A DNA stretch of 64,000 nt, taken from assembly GCA_930367205.1 (NCBI GenBank), contig CAKNEZ010000004.1, forward strand, positions 221,001 through 285,000, read 5' to 3'. This DNA is from Acanthosoma haemorrhoidale (taxonomy: Eukaryota; Arthropoda; Insecta; Hemiptera; Acanthosomatidae). The notes below the pieces were generated by a model. It did not search any database, was not told where the DNA came from, and saw only the letters and a list, made by a program, of their open reading frames with translations. A program made the position numbers and the translations under genes. Below, piece after piece: positions 49,719 through 60,360 of this stretch (position 1 is its first letter; each line of letters opens with the position of its first letter).

Positions 49719-51316
49719 ATCCAACCATGATCTCGAATGATAGTATCAATCGAGTGACTCCCGCAATAATATTTTGGTGCCTGTTTATCCTTAGCTCACA
49801 GATAAAACCTCCTCCTGTAGTAAGCCGTAAAAATTTACTGATCCCGACCTCACTAATCCGGAACTAGTGATCCTTTCACTTTCAGTCGTTATCCCCACTA
49901 TTATTTTTTTTCATCTCAACAATTTTAATTCTGTCTGTTCCCTGGAGTAGTGTCTTTTACATGGACAACCCCAGTTGTGATTAGCTAATTAAAAAATAGC
50001 TTTCTCTATTTTGTCTTTGAAATACATATATAAAATTGGGCTCACCTTATCATTATTTTACTTAATTTCTTTTCTTTTAAATGAAATCATTTTGCTCATC
50101 GCTGATATTGAAAATAGTATTCGTCGGAGATTTGATGATATGTCGGGCCGGCTCGGCTATCCCTCGGACTGGGCTCCACCTTTAGAGGACGTCGTGAGGA
50201 GCGATATAGTCTCTAGATACCCTTAAAAATTATTTTAATATCCAGAACATACATCGTTTGTGGTATCCTTTAATATGAAAAATGGTTATCATAGTAACCC
50301 GACGCTGCCAAATCCAACTATTATATGATATATACACTGTATGTACTATTTCTAATTGAATAATGCGGAGCCCGTATTTACGAGGAAAGCAATTTTGAAT
50401 TTTGAATTATAGTGTGCCGTCTGCCTCTTGAAAATCATAGTTTGATTTATTCCTAATGATTTAGACACCCGAAGAGAGTGCTATGGGATGATAAACATTT
50501 ATCTTAAATATCCTCCTGTAATAAATACCCAACGGCTAATAGTTTTCGGATTTCTTTAGGCCTTCGTTCGGCCTATCCGAGGAACGGAGGTGCGTCCCAT
50601 TAACACTTGCTCGTGCACTCATTAGATGGGCGGGAGACGTTAGGCTGACCGGTCCCATCTTGCCCGGGGGAGAGCCGGCTGCAGGCGAATATCAACTCAT
50701 GCCGATGCTCTGTCCGATGTTATATCTATCTATACGATACGGGGTGAGCCCCCCTTCCAGTTTTTATATATGTAGTCTCTTCTAGACATAATTATCCAAA
50801 TATTTAATTAAAGTAGAGCCCGGATAAAAACTAAACTATCCGATTTTGAATTTTCCTCATTGTACTATAAACATTGATCAATCAATCAATCAATTTTCAC
50901 GAAAACGTTGGGCTAGGTATGACGACGCATTATTGAGATGATGAGATACAATGATCATCTCATTGTGGAGGATTTTCTCTGCCTCGGAGAGGGGGGGGGG
51001 GAAATTATGAATCTCATCATCAATATGAGTCAGTTAGTTTATCAGGTAGGGAGGGGGTAGTGTCGAGTAGTAGTAAGTAGGTAGAGAGAGAGAGGTAAGA
51101 CGACGACGACGGGACGGAGTCTGAAGCTGTTGCTGTACTTTTTATTAGACAGGCAGTGGTGATGATTGATTATCTGTCTGTATGTCAACAAACCAGGTGT
51201 GTAAAAAGCTTGCACTAAGTACAACAAACAGCGGGAAGCGGAAGTCCGGAAGGAGGCCCTACAGGTAGGTCTCCCCTGTACACCTTCCCTTATATTGAAT
51301 GATGTGGCGAAATTAT

Positions 51317-51480
51317 AACGGGAAAGCGCGAACGCAGTCCCGACTACCAAAAATTACGTGCCCGAGATACCCGCATTTGGGGTATTCGCAGGGGTCAGCT
51401 CAACCGAAGTGCAATGGAAAAGCCTCACCCTGGGGGAACCGCCTTGTTGATCACGGTAGGCCCCCACGCCAGGTAAGTAT
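51317..51480 (-). ncRNA. U1 snRNA gene, copy 20: intact RNA, promoter displaced
   Basis: The transcribed region is complete and identical to copy 16, but J2 lies 10 nt upstream of the start. The candidate PSE is now at 55123-55143, about 3.6 kb away instead of 41-61 bp. The poly(A) tail of J2 abuts the -10 sequence. This copy is probably silent, unless read through from J2. Confidence 0.92.
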
Positions 51481-51485
51481 GCTAT

Positions 51486-51487
<2 letters not shown>

Positions 51488-51540
<53 letters not shown>
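51488..51540 (-). repeat. J2 poly(A) tail (T53 on the plus strand)
   Basis: Fifty-three consecutive T, of which up to three can be target sequence (TATAATTT). An uninterrupted tail this long suggests a young insertion, though assembly length errors are possible in homopolymers. Confidence 0.85.
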
Positions 51541-51911
51541 CTTAGCTCTCAAGCTTATAAAATAGGATGTGGGAAAAATAAAGGAAAATTATTTTGGGCT
51601 AATGAGTGCCTTTCACTGAGGGGAGTCCCCCATTTGAAGGGTGTATGAGAAGGATATAGGGTGTGGGATGCCTGAAGGAGGCGGGTGGATTCGGGAAGGT
51701 AGTGAGAGTCTACCGAGGGTGGAGCCTAGGGGTACCTAGGCAATGGTTTGTAGTCGGCCAGGTCAAGCCTGGCCCGCCCCGGCAGGGGGCTGAAATAAGT
51801 CGGCCACTCGGCCGGAAGGTCTACCCTGCTTAAACAGGTAGATGGGGTCTTGTAGCTTCGGTTGAGTCGGCCGGGAGATCGGCCTCGATATCTCGGCTGG
51901 GTGTAGTTCGT
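51541..51911 (-). other. J2 3' UTR
   Basis: A 371-bp region between the ORF2 stop and the poly(A), richer in G and C than the host repeat. It has repeated GTCGGCC-type words and a short inverted repeat CTACCCTG/CAGGTAG around 51822-51842. Such structure could be the RNA element recognised by the RT, but no similarity to the J1 3' UTR is obvious by eye. Confidence 0.6.
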
Positions 51912-54578
51912 TCAGTCATCGGGTTTAATGACGTCGATCATCCTCCAGGCTTCGGCGGTCCAGCAGTGCTTCCATCTGACGGGCATTGGTGGTGGTTGAA
52001 GGTCGGAGAATAGTGGGTTGTGGCTATGTCTGAGTGAGTCAAAAAATTTGATGTGCCTTCTCTTGATAAAATCTTGAATGGTGAGCACTTCAAATTTTTT
52101 ATGCATCTCGTCTGCCTTCATTCTGTCGAACGGGGTATGTTTGAGGGAGGTGCGGAGAACTCTGTTCTGAAATTGCTGGAGCGTTTGGAGAGTGTTAGGA
52201 GTCAGATACTTGAAGAGAGGGGTCCCATACATCAAAGCAGGTCTTAGGACGCTCTGGTATATCAGCAGCTTGAGGCGTACCGATAAAGCCGGGCTGTGAA
52301 GTAGGTGTCCGAGGCTGAAGAATTGCTTCCTAACACTCTTTAATTTCTTGCCGAGATGCGTTGTGAACGACAAGTGCCTACCGAGGGTAATCCCGAGGTA
52401 GCACAGCTTGTTGCTTACAGGGCACTCTTTGCCGCCTAAGACGAAGGATTTCGGGAGCTTCTTTTTTCCGGATTTGTAACTGAATATAATTCCTTGCGTC
52501 TTGGCCGGGTTGACTTGAATGTGGACGGCATCGAGTTTCTCGGAGATCCGTTGACTAGCGCTCTCAGCGAATTTCAGGGCTCTGGAGGGATTGATGCTAG
52601 TGCTGTAAACACCTATATCGTCTGCATACGCGGATACCTCGCAGTTGGGGTACGAGGCTCCGACGATGTGGGCGGTGTAAATGTTGAACAGCAGGGGGCC
52701 TAGCACCGATCCTTGGGGGACACCGGCAGTGTAGTTTCTTCGGGTCGTAGACGTAGTGCCTATACGAACCGAAAAAGTTCTGCCTGTAAGGTAGGATCTT
52801 ATCAGGTTCTGCAGCTGATCCGAGAATTCGTATTCCCTCAGACGTTGGAGTAGGATGTAGTGGTCCACAGAGTCGAAAGCTTTCGAACAGTCCAGAGAAA
52901 TCATAGCGGTAGCTCTGTTGCTCCGGACGTTTGATGCGACGTGGTGTTGCAATCTCACCAGGTTGTTGTTCGCGCTTAAGCCTGTCCTGAAACCAGTCTG
53001 CTCTGGTGGGATGACTTCTTGTGACTCGCAGTGCCCGGAGAGATGTACGTGGATGATTCTCTCGAACAGCTTCGAGAGTTGAGTCAGCAGACTGATGGGG
53101 CGGTAATGAGATGGCTCATAACCGCTTTTTGCTGGTTTCAGAAGGGGGACCACTACAGCGTGCTTCCAGTTCTGGGGGAAATAGTGCAGCCTGAAGCAGG
53201 AGTTCAACACGTTCGTTATGAATGAGATTCCTTTCCTCGGCAGCTGCTTGAGTAGGATGTTCTGGATGGAATCCTGACCTGGGGCCTTCTTGCCGGTCGT
53301 TCTTCGAATGAATGCAGCGCATTGCCGGTGTGAGGTGTAGATTTCGGTAGTGGTAGGGAGGGTGGGGGAGGGGTGGTCGAGGGTTCCTATTGGCTGTCCC
53401 TGGCCACGACTGACTTCCTCATAATAGGCCGCCAAGATTTCCGCTTGTTCGGTGGTGGGAATGAACTGCCCGTTCACGGCCAGCCTTACACCGTTCTTTT
53501 TGGACCTGCAGGTCTTCACAAGCTTCCACAATTGCCTGTGGTCACCGTGGAGACTAGTGAGGCGATCTTCCCAAATCGAATTTTTCCACTGGGCCATCAG
53601 GGACTTAACTTGGTTTGTGAGAGCATTTAAAACCGGTTTTAAGTCCCTGTTTTTGGTCCTAAACCACCTGTTCTTGATGTTATTACGCTGTCTAATCAGT
53701 TGTAGGATGTGATCCGGAGGTTTTCTCAGAGAAGGGGGCTTCGGAGAAAATTTCGGGATCGATGCATCGGCAGCTCGATCGATGACGTCCTGTAGCTGAT
53801 AGATAGCGTAATCTATGTCCCAAGTGTGTCTCAGGGGCGTGATTGTGGGCAACTCGGTCTTGATGAGATGCTTGTAGAGGTCCCATTTGGCCTCATCGTA
53901 CCTGTACCTAGAAGCAGGCGGCTCTGGCATGTCTCCTTCTAGTTCATAGAGAACAGGCCGATGGTCGGAGGTGGGGAAATCTAAGGCCGAGCATCCGGTG
54001 ACCCGGTGTGGCTGTTGTGTCAGGAGCAGGTCAGGCGTGGAGGTTCTGTCTGGGTTAGCGAAATGACGGAAGGTCGGCAATCCTGGGTGGATGACCGTAA
54101 ATGGAGTTTTAGTGATGTAACGGCCTAGGGCGTTTGCCGTAGTACTGCTCCACCAGCTGTGGTTCGCATTTAGGTCACCCACGATGACGTGCCTTCGGTC
54201 ATGAGCTATCGTAGTGAGCAGGAGCTTATACGGGTCGCAGACGGCTTTCGGTCTTCTGTAGACTCCTGACACGATGATGTTGTTCGTGAGCCGTAGCTGG
54301 AGCGTAACTATGTATTGGTCGGGGCCTAGGCTGACGGGTGGGGGCAGTCTCCTACAGGGTATTCCGTTTTTAACTAACACAGCTACTCCTCCAGAGATAG
54401 TTTCGGTGTCTTGGCGGTAAGCAGTATAACCCGGGAAGCGGCAGAAGTGTATTTTCTTCAACCGGGTATCGGTGAGAACGACAACGTCTGGCGAATGGCA
54501 CCGTAGAATTACTTCTACGTCGGCTTGTTTGGGGCGAAGGCCGCAGACGTTGTAATTTAAAATTACGTGCCCCATCAT
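51912..54578 (-). CDS. J2 ORF2: APE-type endonuclease and reverse transcriptase
   Basis: An uninterrupted 888-residue protein that would nick the target and reverse-transcribe the element RNA. Endonuclease landmarks: LNYNVCGL (7-14), LTDTR (35-39), GDLNANH (134-140), TSDHRP (~203-208). Reverse transcriptase landmarks: APGQDSIQ, YRPISLL, catalytic Asp in SLDCSKAFDSV (~563), GVPQGSVLGPLLFN, YADD (651-654). The C-terminus contains RRHIKFFDSL and is in frame, unlike J1. No RNase H domain. As in J1, residue 37 is Asp where the endonuclease catalytic Glu is expected. Endonuclease motifs align with J1 almost without gaps. The start is the first ATG of ATGATG, directly after the ORF1 stop (TAAATG), so translation is probably by termination-reinitiation. 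Confidence 0.93.
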   Translation of the reverse strand: MMGHVILNYNVCGLRPKQADVEVILRCHSPDVVVLTDTRLKKIHFCRFPGYTAYRQDTETISGGVAVLVKNGIPCRRLPPPVSLGPDQYIVTLQLRLTNNIIVSGVYRRPKAVCDPYKLLLTTIAHDRRHVIVGDLNANHSWWSSTTANALGRYITKTPFTVIHPGLPTFRHFANPDRTSTPDLLLTQQPHRVTGCSALDFPTSDHRPVLYELEGDMPEPPASRYRYDEAKWDLYKHLIKTELPTITPLRHTWDIDYAIYQLQDVIDRAADASIPKFSPKPPSLRKPPDHILQLIRQRNNIKNRWFRTKNRDLKPVLNALTNQVKSLMAQWKNSIWEDRLTSLHGDHRQLWKLVKTCRSKKNGVRLAVNGQFIPTTEQAEILAAYYEEVSRGQGQPIGTLDHPSPTLPTTTEIYTSHRQCAAFIRRTTGKKAPGQDSIQNILLKQLPRKGISFITNVLNSCFRLHYFPQNWKHAVVVPLLKPAKSGYEPSHYRPISLLTQLSKLFERIIHVHLSGHCESQEVIPPEQTGFRTGLSANNNLVRLQHHVASNVRSNRATAMISLDCSKAFDSVDHYILLQRLREYEFSDQLQNLIRSYLTGRTFSVRIGTTSTTRRNYTAGVPQGSVLGPLLFNIYTAHIVGASYPNCEVSAYADDIGVYSTSINPSRALKFAESASQRISEKLDAVHIQVNPAKTQGIIFSYKSGKKKLPKSFVLGGKECPVSNKLCYLGITLGRHLSFTTHLGKKLKSVRKQFFSLGHLLHSPALSVRLKLLIYQSVLRPALMYGTPLFKYLTPNTLQTLQQFQNRVLRTSLKHTPFDRMKADEMHKKFEVLTIQDFIKRRHIKFFDSLRHSHNPLFSDLQPPPMPVRWKHCWTAEAWRMIDVIKPDD

Positions 54579-55097
54579 TTAGATGTTTGACTTTTTGAAT
54601 TCTGACATCATCTGCGTTACCGCCTCGGTGAGTTTATTCATGGCAGCGGTCATGCTGCTCAACATGTTCATCATGCTGCCCAAGATACCCATCAAGGCAT
54701 CATTATTACTGTTAGTAGTTTGAGGTAGGGGCTCTGGGAGAACTTCCGGAGCCCTGGTGTTTCCGGATGCCATCTGAGCATAGGAGGCAGTCTGTCGTGG
54801 TGGAGGGGGGGCAGGCATGTATGTGGCCCTTCTCGGCCCGGCTGTAATATTCTGTGCCTGCTTTTTTATCTCTGCAGTCTCTAGAAGTTTTACCCTGTAC
54901 GGGCACTGTCGGTACGACGCGACATGATTTCCCCCGCAATTGGCACATTTGAGGGGAATTGAAGCGTCTCTCGGGCAGTCTTTTATGTCGTGAGGCTCGC
55001 TGCACCTCACGCACTTGGCCTGCTTGAAACAGTACCGTCTGGTATGGCCGTATTCCTGGCAGTTCAGGCACATCGGGATCCCTCTTTTTTCGTGAAA
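54579..55097 (-). pseudogene. J2 ORF1: gag-like zinc-knuckle protein, 5'-truncated
   Basis: About 170 C-terminal codons remain, from FHEKRGIPMC to the stop. Three zinc knuckles are intact: CLNCQEYGHTRRYC, CVRCSEPHDIKDC and CANCGGNHVASYRQC. A Pro/Gln-rich linker and a Met-rich amphipathic tail (MNMLSSMTAAMNKL) follow. The equivalent point in J1 is about residue 222 of 431, so roughly half is missing and no original start exists. The first ATG in the remnant encodes the Met of MCLNC. Its stop abuts the ORF2 start. Confidence 0.88.
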
Positions 55098-55122
55098 AGT
55101 CCGATAGTTGTCAAGTCAAACC

Positions 55123-55143
55123 TAACTTCACTTGCGAGATTGA
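55123..55143 (-). promoter_or_regulatory. Candidate PSE of monomer 20, displaced by J2
   Basis: The same 21-nt element as elsewhere, now 24-44 bp upstream of the truncated 5' end of J2 and 3.6 kb from its U1 gene. It shows that the J2 insertion falls between the PSE and the start site. Confidence 0.4.
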
Positions 55144-55661
55144 ACTGGATTCGGAGAAGACGAATGGCCGTCTAGCGAACCACCAGATGATGTAATATAG
55201 AAAAAAATGTTTCGTTTATCTTACTACACAATATATTATCGAGTATAAATAGTTTAAACGCACCGAAAACATTTCCCTACCCGTATTAGTGCATATATCT
55301 CTGCATCCCTCTCGATCCCACAGGTTAGCTAGCGATCACACAGGTGGCGCTAGTGTAGCTTCCTTCCCGGTATCCACCCTTCAACTTCAACCAATCTCCC
55401 GAGCTATTATTAGTAAACGCTCCAAAACGTATTATTTATTATATTTTTGAGATTTCCCTCATCTTATTTGCTACTATTTATAATGACAATATTTTATAAG
55501 ATTTTTTATTTTTGGAGTTACACATAAAAAAAATATTGGGTATATATGTTATCTTTTAGGAATCCACCGAGATCCGTTCATTAAATTATTTTTAATATTA
55601 CTTTGCCGCCGAATTAAATAGTGACTCTTGCTGTAACTTTATTTATGAATCATTATTCCTA

Positions 55662-58010
55662 ATCCAACCATGATCTCGAATGATAGTATCAATCGAGTGA
55701 CTCCCGCAATAATATTTTGGTGCCTGTTTATCCTTAGCTCACAGATAAAACCTCCTCCTGTAGTAAGCCGTAAAAATTTACTGATCCCGACCTCACTAAT
55801 CCGGAACTAGTGATCCTTTCACTTTCAGTCGTTATCCCCACTATTATTTTTTTTCATCTCAACAATTTATATCTGTCTGTTCCCTGGAGTAGTGTCTTTT
55901 ACATGGACAACCCCAGTTGTGATTAGCTAATTAAAAAATAGCTTCCTCTATTTTGTCTTTGAAATACATATATAAAATTGGGCTCACCTTATCATTATTT
56001 TACTTAATTTCTTTTCTTTTAAATGAAATCATTTTGCTCATCGCTGATATTGAAAATAGTATTCGTCGGAGATTTGATGATATGTCGGGCCGGCTCGGCT
56101 ATCCCTCGGACTGGGCTCCACCTTTAGAGGACGTCGTGAGGAGCGATATAGTCTCTAGATACCCTTAAAAATTATTTTAATATCCAGAACATACATCGTT
56201 TGTGGTATCCTTTAATATGAAAAATGGTTATCATAGTAACCCGACGCTGCCAAATCCAACTATTATATGATATATACACTGTATGTACTATTTCTAATTG
56301 AATAATACGGAGCCCGTATTTACGAGGAAAGCAATTTTGAATTTTGAATTATAGTGTGCTGTCTGCCTCTTGAAAATCATAGTTTGATTTATTCCTAATG
56401 ATTTAGACACCCGAAGAGAGTGCTATGGGATGATAAACATTTATCTTAAATATCCTCCTGTAATAAATACCCAACGGCTAATAGTTTTCGGATTTCTTTA
56501 GGCCTTCGTTCGGCCTATCCGAGGAACGGAGGTGCGTCCCATTAACACTTGCTCGTGCACTCATGAGATGGGCGGGAGACGTTAGGCTGACCGGTCCCAT
56601 CTTGCCCGGGGGAGAGCCGGCTGCAGGCGAATATCAACCCATGCCGATGCTCTGTCCGATGTTATATCTATCTATACGATACGGGGTGAGCCCCCCTTCC
56701 AGTTTTTATATATGTAGTCTCTTCTAGACATAATTATCCAAATATTTAATTAAAGTAGAGCCCGGATAAAAACTAAACTATCCGATTTTGAATTTTCCTC
56801 ATTGTACTATAAACATTGATCAATCAATCAATCAATTTTCACGAAAACGTTGGGCTAGGTATGACGACGCATTATTGAGATGATGAGATACAATGATCAT
56901 CTCATTGAGGAGGATTTTCTCTGCCTCGGAGAGGGGGGGAAAAAAAAAAAAAATTATGAATCTCATCATCAATGTGAGTCAGTTAGTTTATCAGGTAGGG
57001 AGGGGGTAGTGTCGAGTAGTAGTAAGTAGGTAGAGAGAGAGAGAGGTAAGACGACGACGACGGGACGGAGTCTGAAGCTGTTGCTGTACTTTTTATTAGA
57101 CAGGCGGTGGTGATGATTGATTATCTGTCTGTATGTCAACAAACCAGGTGTGTGAAAAGCTTGCACCAAGTACAACAAACAGCGGGAAGCGGACGTCCGG
57201 AAGGAGGCCCTACAGGTAGGTCTCCCCTGTACACCTTCCCTTATATTGAATGATGTGGTGAAATTATAACGGGAAAGCGCGAACGCAGTCCCGACTACCA
57301 AAAATTACACGCCCGAGATACCCGCATTTGGGGTATTCGCAGGGGTCAGCTCAACCGAAGTGCAATGGAAAAGCCTCACCCTGGGGGAACCGCCTTGTTG
57401 ATCACGGTAGGCCCCCACGCCAGGTAAGTATGCTATAATTTGGGAAAATCCGATAGTTGTCAAGTCAAACCTAACTTCACTTGCGAGATTGAACTGGATT
57501 CGGAGAAGACGAATGGCCGTCTAGCGAACCACCAGATGATGTAATATAGAAAAAAATGTTTCGTTTATCTTACTACACAATATATTATCGAGTATAAATA
57601 GTTTAAACGCACCGAAAACATTTCCCTACCCGTATTAGTGCATATATCTCTGCATCCCTCTCGATCCCACAGGTTAGCTAGCGATCACACAGGTGGCGCT
57701 AGTGTAGCTTCCTTCCCGGTATCCACCCTTCAACTTCAACCAATCTCCCGAGCTATTATTAGTAAACGCTCCAAAACGTATTATTTATTATATTTTTGAG
57801 ATTTCCCTCATCTTATTTGCTACTATTTATAATGACAATATTTTATAAGATTTTTTATTTTTGGAGTTACACATAAAAAAAATATTGGGTATATATGTTA
57901 TCTTTTAGGAATCCACCGAGATCCGTTCATTAAATTATTTTTAATATTACTTTGCCGCCGAATTAAATAGTGACTCTTGCTGTAACTTTATTTATGAATC
58001 ATTATTCCTA
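55662..58010. repeat. Array monomer 21, subtype C
   Basis: Subtype C combines the A2/B-like GC-rich block with the A-type G/A tract (G7A14) and TTGCACCAAG 3' of U1. Private marks GTGTGCTGTCTG and CTCATGAGATGG recur in monomer 24. It lacks one base near 55868 (CAATTTATATC). Confidence 0.95.
57268..57431 (-). ncRNA. U1 snRNA gene, copy 21 (stem-loop III foot variant)
   Basis: Complete U1; GGGCGTGTAA precedes the Sm site instead of GGGCGCGTAA. Other landmarks as in copy 1. Candidate PSE intact. Confidence 0.95.
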
Positions 58011-60360
58011 ATCCAACCATGATCTCGAATGATAGTATCAATCGAGTGACTCCCGCAATAATATTTTGGTGCCTGTTTATCCTTAGCTCACAGATAAAAC
58101 CTCCTCCTGTAGTAAGCCGTAAAAATTTACTGATCCCGACCTCACTAATCCGGAACTAGTGATCCTTTCACTTTCAGTCGTTATCCCCACTATTATTTTT
58201 TTTCATCTCAACAATTTTAATTCTGTCTGTTCCCTGGAGTAGTGTCTTTTACATGGACAACCCCAGTTGTGATTAGCTAATTAAAAAATAGCTTTCTCTA
58301 TTTTGTCTTTGAAATACATATATAAAATTGGGCTCACCTTATCATTATTTTACTTAATTTCTTTTCTTTTAAATGAAATCATTTTGCTCATCGCTGATAT
58401 TGAAAATAGTATTCGTCGGAGATTTGATGATATGTCGGGCCGGCTCGGCTATCCCTCGGACTGGGCTCCACCTTTAGAGGACGTCGTGAGGAGCGATATA
58501 GTCTCTAGATACCCTTAAAAATTATTTTAATATCCAGAACATACATCGTTTGTGGTATCCTTTAATATGAAAAATGGTTATCATAGTAACCCGACGCTGC
58601 CAAATCCAACTATTATATGATATATACACTGTATGTACTATTTCTAATTGAATAATGCGGAGCCCGTATTTACGAGGAAAGCAATTTTGAATTTTGAATT
58701 ATAGTGTGCCGTCTGCCTCTTGAAAATCATAGTTTGATTTATTCCTAATGATTTAGACACCCGAAGAGAGTGCTATGGGATGATAAACATTTATCTTAAA
58801 TATCCTCCTGTAATAAATACCCAACGGCTAATAGTTTTCGGATTTCTTTAGGCCTTCGTTCGGCCTATCCGAGGAACGGAGGTGCGTCCGATTAACACTT
58901 GCTCGTGCACTCATTAGATGGGCGGGAGACGTTAGGCTGACCGGTCCCATCTTGCCCGGGGGAGAGCCGGCTGCAGGCGAATATCAACCCATGCCGATGC
59001 TCTGTCCGATGTTATATCTATCTATACGATACGGGGTGAGCCCCCCTTCCAGTTTTTATATATGTAGTCTCTTCTAGACATGATTATCCAAATATTTAAT
59101 TAAAGTAGAGCCCGGATAAAAACTAAACTATCCGATTTTGAATTTTCCTCATTGTACTATAAACATTGATCAATCAATCAATCAATTTTCACGAAAACGT
59201 TGGGCTAGGTATGACGACGCATTATTGAGATGATGAGATACAATGATCATCTCATTGAGGAGGATTTTCTCTGCCTTGGAGAGGGGGGAAAAAAAAAAAA
59301 AAATTATGAATCTCATCATCAATGTGAGTCAGTTAGTTTATCAGGTAGGGAGGGGGTAGTGTCGAGTAGTAGTAAGTAGGTAGAGAGAGAGAGAGGTAAG
59401 ACGACGACGACGGGACGGAGTCTGAAGCTGTTGCTGTACTTTTTATTAGACAGGCGGTGGTGATGATTGATTATCTGTCTGTATGTCAACAAACCAGGTG
59501 TGTGAAAAGCTTGCACCAAGTACAACAAACAGCGGGAAGCGGACGTCCGGAAGGAGGCCCTACAGGTAGGTCTCCCCTGTACACCTTCCCTTATATTGAA
59601 TGATGTGGTGAAATTATAACGGGAAAGCGCGAACGCAGTCCCGACTACCAAAAATTACGTGCCCGAGATATCCGCATTTGGGGTATTCGCAGGGGTCAGC
59701 TCAACCGAAGTGCAATGGAAAAGCCTCACCCTGGGGGAACCGCCTTGTTGATCACGGTAGGCCCCCACGCCAGGTAAGTATGCTATAATTTGGGAAAATC
59801 CGATAGTTGTCAAGTCAAACCTAACTTCACTTGCGAGATTGAACTGGATTCGGAGAAGACGAATGGCCGTCTAGCGAACCACCAGATGATGTAATATAGA
59901 AAAAAATGTTTCGTTTATCTTACTACACAATATATTATCGAGTATAAATAGTTTAAACGCACCGAAAACATTTCCCTACCCGTATTAGTGCATATATCTC
60001 TGCATCCCTCTCGATCCCACAGGTTAGCTAGCGATCACACAGGTGGCGCTAGTGTAGCTTCCTTCCCGGTATCCACCCTTCAACTTCAACCAATCTCCCG
60101 AGCTATTATTAGTAAACGCTCCAAAACGTATTATTTATTATATTTTTGAGATTTCCCTCATCTTATTTGCTACTATTTATAATGACAATATTTTATAAGA
60201 TTTTTTATTTTTGGAGTTACACATAAAAAAAATATTGGGTATATATGTTATCTTTTAGGAATCCACCGAGATCCGTTCATTAAATTATTTTTAATATTAC
60301 TTTGCCGCCGAATTAAATAGTGACTCTTGCTGTAACTTTATTTATGAATCATTATTCCTA
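58011..60360. repeat. Array monomer 22, subtype C
   Basis: C marks with CTGCCTTGGAG, a G6A15 tract, and GTGCGTCCGATT (also in monomers 2 and 23). Nearly identical to monomer 23. Confidence 0.95.
59618..59781 (-). ncRNA. U1 snRNA gene, copy 22 (stem-loop III variants)
   Basis: Complete U1 with GGGCACGT at the foot of stem-loop III, plus GCGGATATC instead of GCGGGTATC. The second change replaces a G-C pair in the stem with an A-C mismatch. The Sm site and 5' end are intact. Confidence 0.94.

Larger units (their letters stand above)
51491..55099 (-). mobile_element. J2: 5'-truncated Jockey-like non-LTR retrotransposon
   Basis: About 3.6 kb read on the minus strand: the 3' part of ORF1, complete ORF2, a 371-bp 3' UTR and a long poly(A) tail. 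It is truncated inside ORF1, in the region before the zinc knuckles. The poly(A) joins the target at the same T tract and in the same orientation as J1. At the 5' side the target has lost about 7 bp (GGGAAAA) and there is no duplication, as often happens with truncated copies. ORF2 is related to J1 but clearly a different family. The whole ORF2 is open, so the copy looks young. Confidence 0.93.
49719..55661. repeat. Array monomer 20, subtype B, interrupted by J2
   Basis: B unit whose U1 promoter is split by a 3.6-kb non-LTR element between -10 and about -18. The remaining monomer sequence resumes at 55100 and joins monomer 21. Confidence 0.95.

Noticed and set aside
52053..55175. ORFs of 61-119 codons over J2 on either strand
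   Set aside because: Shadows of ORF2 and ORF1 in other frames.
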